Source: Bacteroidota bacterium (lineage in GTDB: Bacteria; Bacteroidota; Ignavibacteria; UBA10030). From it: DNA of 36,886 nt. The notes below the pieces were generated by a model that did not search any database, was not told the origin of the DNA, and worked only from the letters and a program-made list of their open reading frames with translations. Position numbers and translations under genes: made by a program. Numbering within the stretch: the first letter of the stretch is position 1; the number at the start of each line of letters is the position of its first letter. Location of the stretch: the NCBI GenBank assembly GCA_021813905.1, contig JAKAJH010000032.1:1-36886 (forward strand). The letters run 5' to 3'. Positions 25,701-34,900 of the stretch are shown here, piece after piece.

Positions 25701-26664
25701 CGTGAAGAACAGCAGCGGTACGGTGGCGACCGGATTCACCGGCCGCGGGATCATCACGCTCTTTGATGCCCGGCGTGTCGTCGCCATCCCGCGCTGGGCC
25801 CCGTTCGTCTTCACCGAGAACGGCAGCCAGCTGTATCAGGGAGAAGTGAGCATTCGCAACGGGATCTACGAGGCCGCCTTTCCGGTTCCGAAGGACGTTT
25901 CGTTCGGCGGGCCGTCCCGCATCTCGTTCTACGGATGGAACGGCGCGGACGACGCATCCGGCTACACGGAGAATCTCCAGATCAGCGGCATCGACTCCAC
26001 CGTGACGCCCGATTCCACCGGACCGGCTGTGGATCTCTTTCTCGGCGATCTCTCGTTCCGGTCGGGTGATCTGACTCCTCCCACGACGACGCTCATCGTG
26101 CGGCTGAGCGATCAGAGCGGCATCAATACATCGACGGTCGGCGTCGGACATCGCCTGGAGGCGCGCATCAGCGATCCCGATGAGACGATCGATCTGTCGA
26201 ATTACTACCGGAGCGATCTTGATACATACCGGTCGGGCGAAGTGCGCTATCCGCTGACCGATCTTCCCGAAGGACGGCATACGGTGACCGTCCGTGCCTG
26301 GGACATCCAGAACAATTCGTCGCAGGCGGAGATCGCGTTTGAAGTGCGCACGGCGGGCGCGCTCGAAGTGCTGCGCCCGATGAACGTCCCCGATCCGTTC
26401 GCGGAGCGCACGACCTTTACGTTCCAGCGTGTCTCGACCGATCCGATCGACGTCGAGGTCCGCATCTATTCGGTCGCGGGACGATTGCTGCAGACGCTCT
26501 CGGAAACGGGCATCGTCGATCGCTTCGTGCAGCTGCCGTGGGACGGACGGGATCGCGAGGGTGACCGTGTCGCCAACGGCGTGTATTTCTACCGGATCAG
26601 CGCGCGGAATATTGACGGTTCTCAGCACGCCGAAGCCATCGGCAAACTGGCGGTCGTGCGCTAG
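22702..26664 (+). CDS. porU: PorU-type C25 (gingipain) peptidase, type IX secretion signal peptidase
   Basis: A 1320-aa exported cysteine peptidase. In T9SS bacteria PorU, held on the surface by PorV, removes C-terminal signals of cargo and links the cargo to the membrane anchor. Signal peptide: MRNAILITAWSLLTAPLFAQ. An N-terminal beta region runs to about residue 590 and the peptidase C25 domain spans about 600-970. The catalytic dyad is His839 in YIGHGNERLW and Cys874 in VGATCNFAQYDD, 35 residues apart. Beta-sandwich domains follow, then a C-terminal FlgD-like/T9SS sorting domain (VRIYSVAGRLLQTL, WDGRDREGDRVANGVYFYRI). Other in-frame starts exist at 22567 and 22660 (the latter with GAAGGG upstream). 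I prefer 22702 because the signal peptide begins there. porV follows, which strongly supports PorU rather than an ordinary cargo protease. Confidence 0.9.
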   Translation: MRNAILITAWSLLTAPLFAQPAADWRVVREDAQQLTIEFRPQFTRLRMPSADGRDGAWYSLAGGETPGRDSLVDLMPTRTFPVLLPSRAFSVHVVEAQFRDTVDDAIYATAVQVPLTDFGRTLKGKDLASSGSIPPSKSLARIEDLTPRGNSYVGRLRISPLQILPGGRIRIYSRIVVQIDHAASGAGSASALLLTTSGPPGNVRSVRNVTATNSVLSQGTWYRFDVTDEGVYRIDLGYLQRSGVSLPSSTPIDGIRIFGNGGRVLPENLLTARPADLQEVPRYVVDRNGNGILDADDYLLVFCRSVRGWDYVPAQKTFRHHIHPYTEHNSYFIALGLPGTGLRMDTVASDPQAGATAVNDFQEHLFLEQERYNLIRSGRRWVGQLFDQYTNAVTYTNLLNGLVADAPILYRYDLLSHSATVDTFIVTENDVPLGSPVRMYTVDVSPSNNESPYAYEALVDGVTRTGGLPDNRSLMKFRFASTNQSAQAWLDWFEILYRRRFEAVGDYLQFSSPDSTADFAYTISGLSSRDALVFDVTDHNAVKRVTQLSFDATDAGICRFARPQTAGSVREYVVAGPNSLRTPAAAVSVPNSNLHGLQTPEDFIIISPTDFLPQADRLKQFREQHDSLRTLVVDIATIRNEFGGGLPDVMAVRDFLRYTQTSWPVAPRYVLLFGNGHYDYKNIASSAPNWIPPYETAESNYQIYSYASDDFFVFLTPNDTHVSMAIGRIPARTLDDATVMVDKTISYATTAPLDPWRNRITFVADDDITSNGYEPNWHTPQSEQLANQFTPNSFEKRKIYLIEYPTVNSAAGRRKPDVNKAIDDALNEGTLIINYIGHGNERLWAHEAVFTREGDLPQLTNRDRLTFLVGATCNFAQYDDPQEQSTGEAILTMSAGGAIAEVTASRAVYSSDNAAMNEILFGYLFQRDANGRPARIGDAMYQTKQIRNFVNDQKYHLLGDPTVRLRMPESPATVDSVNGRSTASMSYVPSLGMAVVKGTVKNSSGTVATGFTGRGIITLFDARRVVAIPRWAPFVFTENGSQLYQGEVSIRNGIYEAAFPVPKDVSFGGPSRISFYGWNGADDASGYTENLQISGIDSTVTPDSTGPAVDLFLGDLSFRSGDLTPPTTTLIVRLSDQSGINTSTVGVGHRLEARISDPDETIDLSNYYRSDLDTYRSGEVRYPLTDLPEGRHTVTVRAWDIQNNSSQAEIAFEVRTAGALEVLRPMNVPDPFAERTTFTFQRVSTDPIDVEVRIYSVAGRLLQTLSETGIVDRFVQLPWDGRDREGDRVANGVYFYRISARNIDGSQHAEAIGKLAVVR

Positions 26665-26704
26665 AACGGCCGCAAAGGTCCGTGATTCGACGCACGCAGG
26701 GAAA

Positions 26705-26733
26705 TTGAATCTCAAAACGGATTCCAGTACTTT
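26705..26733 (+). promoter_or_regulatory. Predicted porV promoter
   Basis: TTGAAT (26705-26710), 17 bp, TACTTT (26728-26733). The predicted start near 26740 is at the edge of a hairpin (26741-26755). It would give porV an extra transcript separate from porU. Confidence 0.5.
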
Positions 26734-26740
26734 ATCCACA

Positions 26741-26755
26741 GGCCGCATCGCGGCC
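26741..26755 (+). promoter_or_regulatory. 5'-end stem-loop in the porV leader
   Basis: GGCCGC-ATC-GCGGCC, a perfect 6-bp GC stem with a three-base loop, placed at the predicted 5' end of the porV mRNA and 15 bases before the GGAGGA ribosome site. A stem at the very 5' end can protect mRNA from decay; here that role is inference. Confidence 0.4.
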
Positions 26756-26784
26756 GGCTCATCGTTCACCGGAGGAAGCAGTAC

Positions 26785-27897
26785 ATGAAGAAGATCGTAG
26801 GTATTGCGGCAGTGCTGACCGTGCTGATCACGGGCACGCTGCCTGCACAAGGTGTTGTAACGACCGCTGTTCCGTTCCTCGAGATCGCGCCGAACTCACG
26901 CGCCAGCGCCATGGGCGAAGCGGGCGTGGCCCTCGGCGATGATGCCTGGGCGATTTACTGGAACCCGGCGGGATTTGCGTTTCAGCAGGGCTCCGAACTT
27001 TCGATGACACGCGCGGACTGGCTGCCCAACTTCGGCCTCAGCGACCTCTGGATCCTGCACAGCGTCTTCAAGACCTCGGTCGAGCAGCTCGACGGCACGG
27101 TCGGCTTCGGGCTGACGTATCTGAACCTCGGCAAGTTCGCGCGAACCCTGAACGATCCGACCGTCCTCGAAGAATTCACCGGCTATGAGCTGGCCCTGGT
27201 CGCCGGCTACGGCACAAAAGTGACGCCGACCCTCGGCCTCGGCATCAACGGCCGCTTCATCTACAGCCGCCTTGCGCCGTTCGGCACGGCCGAAGAACAG
27301 GGGCAGGGCGTCGCGTCGGGATTCAGCTTCGACGTGGGACTGCTCTACAAGCCGCACACGATCTACGTCCCGTTCACCGATCTCGACATGGGCGACCGCC
27401 TCAGCCTCGGCATGAACCTCTCCAACATCGGGCCGAAGCTGACGTACATCGACAAGGCGCAGGCAGATCCGTTGCCGATGAATCTGCGCCTCGGCTTTGC
27501 GTACAAGATCATCGAGAGTGATTACAATAATCTCACGTTGATCACGGACGTGAACCGTCTGCTTGTCAAGAGGGACACGAGCGGCGGCTCCGACGAATTC
27601 TATAAGGCTTTCTTTACCACGTGGACCGGCACGAGCTTCAACGAGCAACTGCGGCAGTTTACCACCGGCGTCGGCGTGGAATACTGGTACGGCATGCCGA
27701 AACTCATCGCCCTCCGGGCCGGCTACTTCTACGAGGATCCTCGCTCCGGAAACCGCAAGTTCATGACTTTCGGCGCGGGCATCCGCTGGGATATGTACGG
27801 ATTCGATTTCAGTTACATCAGCACATTCGAGGCACAGCATCCGCTCGGCGAGACACTTCGCTTTTCGCTTTCGATCGCCTGGGGCGGAGGGATGTAA
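26785..27897 (+). CDS. porV: PorV (LptO)-type outer-membrane beta-barrel
   Basis: A 370-aa FadL-like barrel that shuttles T9SS cargo from the translocon to PorU. Signal peptide MKKIVGIAAVLTVLITGTLPAQG. The family N-terminal signature is PFLEIAPNSRASAMGEAGVALGDDAWAIYWNPAGFAF (residues ~30-66), followed by alternating amphipathic strands and an extracellular-loop-rich middle. The C-terminal strand is TLRFSLSIAWGGGM. PorV and PorQ share this fold; adjacency to porU favours PorV. The ATG has a strong GGAGGA site, and a promoter plus stem-loop lie upstream in the 120-base gap after porU. The following gene starts 49 bases downstream and carries a T9SS tail, so it may be a client. Confidence 0.9.
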   Translation: MKKIVGIAAVLTVLITGTLPAQGVVTTAVPFLEIAPNSRASAMGEAGVALGDDAWAIYWNPAGFAFQQGSELSMTRADWLPNFGLSDLWILHSVFKTSVEQLDGTVGFGLTYLNLGKFARTLNDPTVLEEFTGYELALVAGYGTKVTPTLGLGINGRFIYSRLAPFGTAEEQGQGVASGFSFDVGLLYKPHTIYVPFTDLDMGDRLSLGMNLSNIGPKLTYIDKAQADPLPMNLRLGFAYKIIESDYNNLTLITDVNRLLVKRDTSGGSDEFYKAFFTTWTGTSFNEQLRQFTTGVGVEYWYGMPKLIALRAGYFYEDPRSGNRKFMTFGAGIRWDMYGFDFSYISTFEAQHPLGETLRFSLSIAWGGGM

Positions 27898-27946
27898 TCT
27901 GCCGCCCGCCCGACATCACCGCGCGACACGAGCCTCAGGAGTCGGT

Positions 27947-30900
27947 GTGACCTCCCTGCGTTGCCTTGTGGCCGTCCTGCTGTTCGCCGGCATCGGCATG
28001 GCGCAGCCGCGTCCGAACCTTCGCGTCGCGGTCGCGGGTCCTCCGGCATCCGCGCGCATGCTCCCGTTTCCAGGCGCCCCCGATACGTTGCGAATTCTCG
28101 GCGTGCGGGTGGAATTCGCCCAGGACCACGACCTGCAAACGACCGGAACGGGGCAATTCCTGCTCCAACCGGACGATGCATGGGGGATCGACCCGCCGCC
28201 GCACGACGGCGCGTACTTCCAGTCCAAGTACGATTTTATCCGCGGTTACTTCTTCCGCGTTTCGGGGGGCCGCCTCGTGGTCGTCGGACATCTGCTGGAC
28301 AGCGTTGTCACGCTCTCCGGCGCGATGAATTCCTACGCTCCGCCCACCATCGGTACCGACAATGCGCCCCTCGCGAGTCTCGCAAAGGAAGCGTGGACCC
28401 GTGCGGACTCGCTCATGCCGCGATTCGACTTCAGCCGGTACGATCTGTTCGTCATCTTCCATGCCGGCGCGGGACGCGACATCGATCTCGTCAGCCTGCT
28501 CGGGTACAATCCCACGCCGTTCGATATCCCGTCGATCTATCTCGATTCGACTGCGCTCCAGAGCGCCCTCGGAGCATCCGCGCCGCAGGGAATTCTCGTC
28601 GACAGCGGACGGGTTCGCATCACGAACACTGCTCTCCTGCCGGAAATGGAGTCGCGCATCCTCGGCTCCGGTCTGAGCTCCGACACGCTGCGCCTGAGCA
28701 TCAACGGTCTCTTCGCCTCCATGATCGGCAGTCGCCTGGGACTTCCCGATCTCTTCGACACGAAAACGGGGCGGTCGGGCATCGGACAGTTCGGGCTCAT
28801 GGATGGCGCGTCCATCTTTGCGTTTTCGGGACTCTTCCCGCCCGAACCGTCGGCATGGGAGAAGATCGAATTGGGATGGACGCAACCGATCGATCTTCCC
28901 GCAACGCGCGCGGCGGTGCCCATCCCCGCGGTGGAGTTCCATCCGGCCACGGGGGATACGATCTACCGCATTCCGATCAGTGACGCGGAATATTATCTGC
29001 TCGAGAACCGGAATCGCGACGTGCATCACGACGGCGCCACGGTGACCTTCCGCCGTTCCGACGGTACGCTTGATTCGATCCATGTCTTTTCGGATACGAC
29101 CGGCTTCAATCTGTACGATATCAGCGCCATCCATGGCTCGGTCGTTCGCGTGGACGAATATGACTGGGCGCTGCCCGGAACCATCGACAGCACGCATGAC
29201 TTCGACGGCGGCGGCGTGCTCGTGTGGCACATCGACGGGCGCGTCATCGACGCCGGACGCGCGACGAATACCGTCAATGCCGATCCGTCGAGACGCGGGG
29301 TCGGACTCGTCGAAGCCGACGGTTCTCCTGACATCGGACAGTCGTACGGACAGCTCGATGCAGGGGCGGGACTGGAATACGGCAGTCCGCTCGACTGCTG
29401 GTTTGTCGGAAACCGCTCGCCGTTGTACAAGAATCGCTTCGACGCGACGTCCCAGCCGGCAAGCCGGAGCACCTCCGGGGCTGCCACGCTTGTCTCGCTG
29501 AGCGGATTTACGGCACGATCTCCGCGAATGACATTTGATCTTTCCTTCGGCGATCCGCATTTCCAGTCGATTGCCGGCTTCCCAAAGAAGCTGGATGGCA
29601 TCGCGGACGGTCCGATTCCGGTGGATGTCGACGCGGATGGAAAGCAGGAATTTGTCGCTTCCCGGAATGCGGGCGCCTCGTCATCCGCGCACGGCGAGAT
29701 CTTCGCCTGGCGTCAGGACGGAGCGAAATGTCTTACGAGCGGTGATTCGAGCGGACTCGTGGCGGGGACGGACAGTACGCTTTTGCGGGGAAGTCTTGTC
29801 CTGCATCCGATGGGTTCGGACGGATTGGCGGCCGTCCTTTCGGACGGAGTCTATCTGTGGCGTTGTGCCGACATGAACTCAGACGGGATGTGGGATCGCG
29901 TCGCGGAACTTGCCGTTACGATGCCCGAAAAGAGCCGTCTTATCTTCCTCGATTCGCTGCTGTGTGTCGCGTCTCCCGATTCCTTCCGAGTGTTCGATGC
30001 GCAGGGGATGGAGCTTTCTCGTCTGGCGCGTCCGTGGAGCAGCGGCGTCCCGGCAATTGCACGTGCGGGATCGGGTTTGACCGTCGCAGTCTCTTCGGGC
30101 GATACGGTGGAGATCCTGGATGTCGCAACGATGAGTTCGCTTGCTCGGATTGACGCGGGTTCGTCGGTCCTCGGGATCGCCACGGGCGATGTCGATGGAT
30201 CGCACGCACAGTCGATCGTCGTGGCCACGGCGGCTGGCTCGCTGATCGTTCTCGACGCGTCGGGATGTGTCCGTGTGCGGACGGAGCATCCGGGCGACTC
30301 CTGGATATCCGGGCCTTTCCTCGCTGACGTCAATCATGACGGGCGCCTTGAGATCATCATGGCCTCGACTGCGGCGTGCCGGGCGTACTCCTGGCAGGGA
30401 ATTCTATCTGACGGCTTTCCGGTGCGCATGGAACCGGCGTCGGGCTCTGTCGGCGACGGCATCGTCAGTTCGACCGGCGATGCGGGATATCCCGTGCTGC
30501 TGAACGGCACGTCTGCCGGAGACGTGTATGACTGGCAATGGTCCTCCGGGCGGTATCGGGTTTTCCGCACGGCGCTCGGGGGTGCTCCGATTTCATCGAT
30601 GGCCGTCTTCCGGCATGGGACCGGTTCGGGGGCGACCGCCGGATTGCTCACGGCCGACGAAGGCGGATGGATCGCGGCGTACGATCTGGGGACGCCGGTC
30701 GGAACCGATGGACTTCCGTGGCCGATGCGCGGATATTCACCCGAAGGGACTTCGAACGCCGGCACAAGCACGGCGATGCCGGTGCCGCTGGGAGAAGGAT
30801 TCCTTCCGGCCGAGCGCGCATACAACTGGCCGAATCCTGTTTATGGCGGAACCACACAGATCCGGTATCTGTGTTCCTCGGATGCGGTTGTGACCGTGCG

Positions 30901-31081
30901 CATCTTCGACGTCGGCGGACGTTCGGTGGCCACGCTGCACGGAAAGGCAGTGGGGGGAATGGACGGAGAGATCCCGTGGGATGTGAGCGGGGTGGAGAGC
31001 GGCGTGTACTTCGCGCATATCGAAGCCGCCGCGGCAGGGAGGAGCGGCAGCGTGATCGTCAAGATCGCTGTCGTCAAATGA
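27947..31081 (+). CDS. Secreted M6-metalloprotease-like protein without zinc motif, T9SS tail
   Basis: A 1044-aa exported protein (GTG start, AGGAG site; signal peptide to about GIGMAQ). Residues ~45-330 look like an immune-inhibitor-A/M6 peptidase domain: ILGVRVEF near the start, SRYDLFVIFHAGAGRD, and GLPDLFDTKTG followed by GQFGLMDG. The zinc motif that should read HExxHxxGLPD is Ser258-Met-Ile-Gly-Ser262-Arg-Leu-GLPD, so both His and the Glu are gone while Asp268 stays. Residues ~530-930 carry FG-GAP/VCBS-like propeller motifs (DVDADGKQEF, DMNSDGMWD, DVNHDGRLEI). The end is a T9SS type A sorting domain (YNWPNPVYGGTTQIRYLC, VRIFDVGGRSVATL, GVYFAHIEAA). I expect a surface binding or structural pseudoenzyme. 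Its stop overlaps the next start (ATGA). Confidence 0.8.
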   Translation: MTSLRCLVAVLLFAGIGMAQPRPNLRVAVAGPPASARMLPFPGAPDTLRILGVRVEFAQDHDLQTTGTGQFLLQPDDAWGIDPPPHDGAYFQSKYDFIRGYFFRVSGGRLVVVGHLLDSVVTLSGAMNSYAPPTIGTDNAPLASLAKEAWTRADSLMPRFDFSRYDLFVIFHAGAGRDIDLVSLLGYNPTPFDIPSIYLDSTALQSALGASAPQGILVDSGRVRITNTALLPEMESRILGSGLSSDTLRLSINGLFASMIGSRLGLPDLFDTKTGRSGIGQFGLMDGASIFAFSGLFPPEPSAWEKIELGWTQPIDLPATRAAVPIPAVEFHPATGDTIYRIPISDAEYYLLENRNRDVHHDGATVTFRRSDGTLDSIHVFSDTTGFNLYDISAIHGSVVRVDEYDWALPGTIDSTHDFDGGGVLVWHIDGRVIDAGRATNTVNADPSRRGVGLVEADGSPDIGQSYGQLDAGAGLEYGSPLDCWFVGNRSPLYKNRFDATSQPASRSTSGAATLVSLSGFTARSPRMTFDLSFGDPHFQSIAGFPKKLDGIADGPIPVDVDADGKQEFVASRNAGASSSAHGEIFAWRQDGAKCLTSGDSSGLVAGTDSTLLRGSLVLHPMGSDGLAAVLSDGVYLWRCADMNSDGMWDRVAELAVTMPEKSRLIFLDSLLCVASPDSFRVFDAQGMELSRLARPWSSGVPAIARAGSGLTVAVSSGDTVEILDVATMSSLARIDAGSSVLGIATGDVDGSHAQSIVVATAAGSLIVLDASGCVRVRTEHPGDSWISGPFLADVNHDGRLEIIMASTAACRAYSWQGILSDGFPVRMEPASGSVGDGIVSSTGDAGYPVLLNGTSAGDVYDWQWSSGRYRVFRTALGGAPISSMAVFRHGTGSGATAGLLTADEGGWIAAYDLGTPVGTDGLPWPMRGYSPEGTSNAGTSTAMPVPLGEGFLPAERAYNWPNPVYGGTTQIRYLCSSDAVVTVRIFDVGGRSVATLHGKAVGGMDGEIPWDVSGVESGVYFAHIEAAAAGRSGSVIVKIAVVK

Positions 31082-31794
31082 GAATGGCCAACCGCCATGC
31101 ATCATCGGCGCGTCAGCAGATGTTCCTTCGTTTCCTTGTCCGGCCGGCCGCGATCGCTGTGCTGCCTCTCCTTGCGTCCTTCGACGGCTGCCGCGACAAT
31201 CCTGTCGAACCGATCCCGCCAACAGCTACATATCGCGTGGAAGGAACATTGAGCGATCACTTCGGACATGCGATCGACGGAGCGGCGGTGTTCGTGAATT
31301 ACGACTACTCGCTTGTTGACGAAGGTCCCGCGCCGGAGACGTCGTGTACCGTCGCCGATTCGACGCACATCGTCGCGGTGAATGTGTACGATTCCGGGAA
31401 CGTTCTTCGGCGGAAGATTTTCAGCGGTCCTGCGCCCGTCGGTACCTTTCGGGTGCTCTGGGATCACGCGGATTCATCCGGCGTTCTCATGCCGAGCGGC
31501 GTGTACAGCGTTCGGTACGAATCCGGCGGAGCGATGCTGGCGAGCTATCCGGTGGTGGTGGAGGGGGGACAGGTGAGCGTGACGGATTCGTCGGGACGCT
31601 TCAGCATACCCGCGGCGAACCTGCCGATCGGCTACTATCCGGCCGCGCTTTATTCCGCCGACAGCGCATTTTATTTCGGGAATTACTCGATCGCTTCGCG
31701 GGTGTACGTTACCGTCGAGACATCGGCGCAAAGCAAAACTGTGGCGGTGAATCTTGTCCAGGGCGAGACCGCCGTTCTCACCGTGCTTCTGTAG
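31078..31794 (+). CDS. Predicted exported lipoprotein with FlgD-like segment
   Basis: A 238-aa protein with ATG overlapping the stop of the M6-like gene (31078-31081). A long N-region is followed by a hydrophobic stretch ending LLASFDGC, a weak lipobox (Asp at -2), so lipidation at that Cys is likely but not sure. The mature part starts with a carboxypeptidase-regulatory-like beta-sandwich (YRVEGTLSDHFGHAIDGAAVFV). A FlgD-Ig-like unit then follows (FRVLWDHADSSGVLMPSGVYSVRYES), and it ends in a second small beta domain. I cannot assign a function. Coupling with the pseudo-M6 gene suggests that the two proteins act together at the surface. MFLRFLVRP (31123) is an alternative start that would give a shorter, more typical signal peptide. 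Confidence 0.75.
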   Translation: MRMANRHASSARQQMFLRFLVRPAAIAVLPLLASFDGCRDNPVEPIPPTATYRVEGTLSDHFGHAIDGAAVFVNYDYSLVDEGPAPETSCTVADSTHIVAVNVYDSGNVLRRKIFSGPAPVGTFRVLWDHADSSGVLMPSGVYSVRYESGGAMLASYPVVVEGGQVSVTDSSGRFSIPAANLPIGYYPAALYSADSAFYFGNYSIASRVYVTVETSAQSKTVAVNLVQGETAVLTVLL

Positions 31795-31844
31795 GAGAAG
31801 GGCTGCGACGTTTCACTGGGGTCGCGCTGATGAAGAGAGATTCG

Positions 31845-31858
31845 GGGGCTGAAGCCCC
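31845..31858 (+). repeat. GGCTGAAGCC palindrome, solitary copy
   Basis: GGGGC-TGAA-GCCCC in the 153-base gap between the lipoprotein gene and the barrel gene. Its core GGCTGAAGCC (31847-31856) is the same as in the repeat mosaic after 35.4 kb. A related CCTGAAGG follows at about 31890. No terminator T run is present. Confidence 0.6.
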
Positions 31859-31947
31859 TCAGGTGTTTGGTTTGTGCTGAGCCCGACCTGAAGGCCAGGC
31901 CGATGCTTTCTAACAACGAGTCTTTCAACTGCTTGTAAGGTTCTTTC

Positions 31948-34900
31948 GTGATTGGTCCACTTATCCGGCGTCTCTTTCCTCTGCTCGCGATCGTGGCGCT
32001 GGCTCTGCCGCTTCACGCCCAGGATGATCCCTTCCACCCGGAACTCGTCTGGCGGACGATCGAGACGCCGCACTTCCTCGTCCATTATCACACGGGCGCC
32101 GAATGGACGGCGCAGCAGGTGGCGCGCATCGGTGAGACCATCTACGGACCCGTGACATCGATGTACCACCACGAACCCGACCAGAAGGTCTCCTTCATCA
32201 TCCGCGATCACGACGATTATTCGAACGGCGCGTCGTACTTCTTCGACAACAAGATCGAGCTCTGGGCACCGGCCCTCGACTTCGAGCTGCGCGGCATGCA
32301 TCCGTGGCTGTGGAATGTCGTCACGCACGAGTTTACGCACATGGTGCAGATCCAGACGTCGCTGAAATTCGGACGGCGCGTGCCGGCGATCTATCTGCAG
32401 TGGCTCGGCTACGAGGAAGAAAGACGGCCCGACGTCCTGTACGGCTATCCGAATGTCCTCGTCTCGTATCCGCTCTCCGGTTTTGTCGTTCCCAGCTGGT
32501 TCGCCGAAGGCGTTGCGCAATACAACAATCCCTCGCTGCAATATGATTACTGGGACACGCACCGGGACATGATCCTGCGGATGTATCTTCTTCGCGGAAA
32601 GCCCCTGACGTGGGAAGAAATGGCCGTCTTCGGCAAGACAAGTCTCGGCAATGAATCGGCATACAATGCTGGATTCTCTCTTGTTTCGTACATCAGCGAG
32701 CACTATGGCGCGGACAAGCTCGAAGGCATCTCGCGAAAACTCGGCACACTCACGCGCGTGACTATCGACGGCGCCATCAAGGCGACACTCGGAATTGACG
32801 GACCCGAACTCTATCGGGCGTGGATGGACACGATGCGCGTGCGGTATGAGAAGGTCGCGCATGGCGTGGCGGCGGATTCAGTGGAAGGAGAGATCGTTGC
32901 CGGGGAGGGATTCGGCAACGATGATCCGGCGTTCTCGCCCGACGGATCGATGCTGGCCTACATCTCGAACAAGGGGGAGGATTACTTCGGCACGAGCGGC
33001 ATCTACGTAATGGACCGGAAGACAGGAACATCCCGCAAAGTCGTGGATCTGGTCCGCTCGACGCTGTCGTTCTCTCCCGACAGCCGGTCGATTTTCTATG
33101 TGAAAGGAACGCGGGACAATCCCCACTGGTCCCTGCTGAACGATCTGTACCGCTATGATCTGTCCGAGGAGAGGGAAACGCGCCTGACGCACGCCGCCCG
33201 GATATCGTATCCGCGCCTCTCGCCCGACGGAAAGCGGATCGTTTGCGTCGTGACGGGAGACGGATCGACGAATCTGGCGGTCATCGATGCCGATGGAACA
33301 AACCTCAGGAAACTGACGAGCTACGCCGCGGGACAGCAGGTCTATTCGCCCGTCTGGTCGCCGGACGGTCGCACCATCGCGTTCGGATTCTCGGAAGCGA
33401 ACGGGCAGACGATCGTTCTGACCGACACCGCGGGCAGCGTGCTGCGGCACATGCCGCTGAGCGGAGACGCGCGGACGCCGGAGTTCTCCGCCGACGGTCG
33501 GCACCTGTATTTCTCCTGGGACAGCACGGGCATCTTCAACATTTATCGGATGAGTCTCGCCAGCGGCGAGATCTCGCGCGTCACGAATGTGTTGGGCGGG
33601 GCGTTCCAGCCGACGCGATCGCCCGATTCGGTCATGGCGTTCGTGAAATACACCGAGACCGGTTTCAAGCTCGCCGAGATGCGTCTTCCGGCGGAGCCGG
33701 CGCCCGTCCCGGAGGAGCGGTCGTGGTGGACCGGCTTGCCGGACGTTCCGCAATCGAGCCTTGTGGCGCATTCCGGAATCTATGATACGCTGACCGTTTC
33801 ATCCCGTCCCTACCGGTCTGTCTACACGAGCCTGTCGCTCATTCCGCTCATTCGGGTGGATAACTACAACGAGCACAGCCGCGGCATCGATATTATCAAG
33901 CCGGGATTGTACTTCAGTTCCGGAGAAGTTCTGGACAAGCTGAACATGTTCGGCGGAGCGGCCATCAACCGGGAGCTGGAGCGGGACGTCTTCTTCATGC
34001 TGGATTACAAGGATAAGCTCCCTTTGCTGTATCAGCTCGGACTTGAACCCGCGGCGTCGCTGGAGCTCTACAGCATCTCGCGCAAAACGAACGTGTCGTT
34101 CCCGGTATATGTGGACAGGGAATACAATCTTTCGGCGGATGTGACCTACGATCTATTCGAATTCGATCTGGCGCTGAGTGAGAACCTGTTCAGCGAGTTC
34201 GATAAACTCGAAGCGCGGTATGCGCTGAGCCGTTATGCGGCCAGTATCGGTGCATTTCTCATCCCGACGCGGGGCGTGTCGTCGGCGTTCCGAAACGTCT
34301 ATCTTATCGGCGACGTGTTTTCGCTTCGTTGGACGCTGAATGCCATTGCCCCGACGGTGGATCGCGACATCAATCCCATCGGCCGGACCATCAGTTTGCG
34401 CTATTCGCGGGAACTGAACAAATACAATCGCGACCTGGAATACGACGACAGTCAGGGCTATCTCGTTCCGATCTACAGGAATGAGAATTTCAACCGCGTG
34501 GAGCTCCAGTGGAACGAGCACATCAAGCTTCCGTGGGACCGTCAGACGCTTTCTCTTGGCGTGCACGGCGGCACCATCCAGGGCATGCGGGCGGATACGA
34601 TCTTCAATTTCTACGCCGGCGGATTCATCGGCATGCGCGGCTATCCGTTCTACTCGATCGAAGGCAATCAGCTCGCGACGTTCAATCTGACGTACCGTTT
34701 CCCCCTTTGGTCGACCATCAATACCCGAATCCTCCAATTCTACTTTACCAAATTGTACGGCTCTTTCTTTGCGGATGTCGGGAACGCGTGGGATGGTGAC
34801 ATTCCGGCCATGGAGCAGTGGAAGAAGGATGTGGGATTTGAGTTGCGACTGGAGGCGTTCTCGTTCTATGCGTTTCCCACGCGCATCTTCTTCGCCGGCG

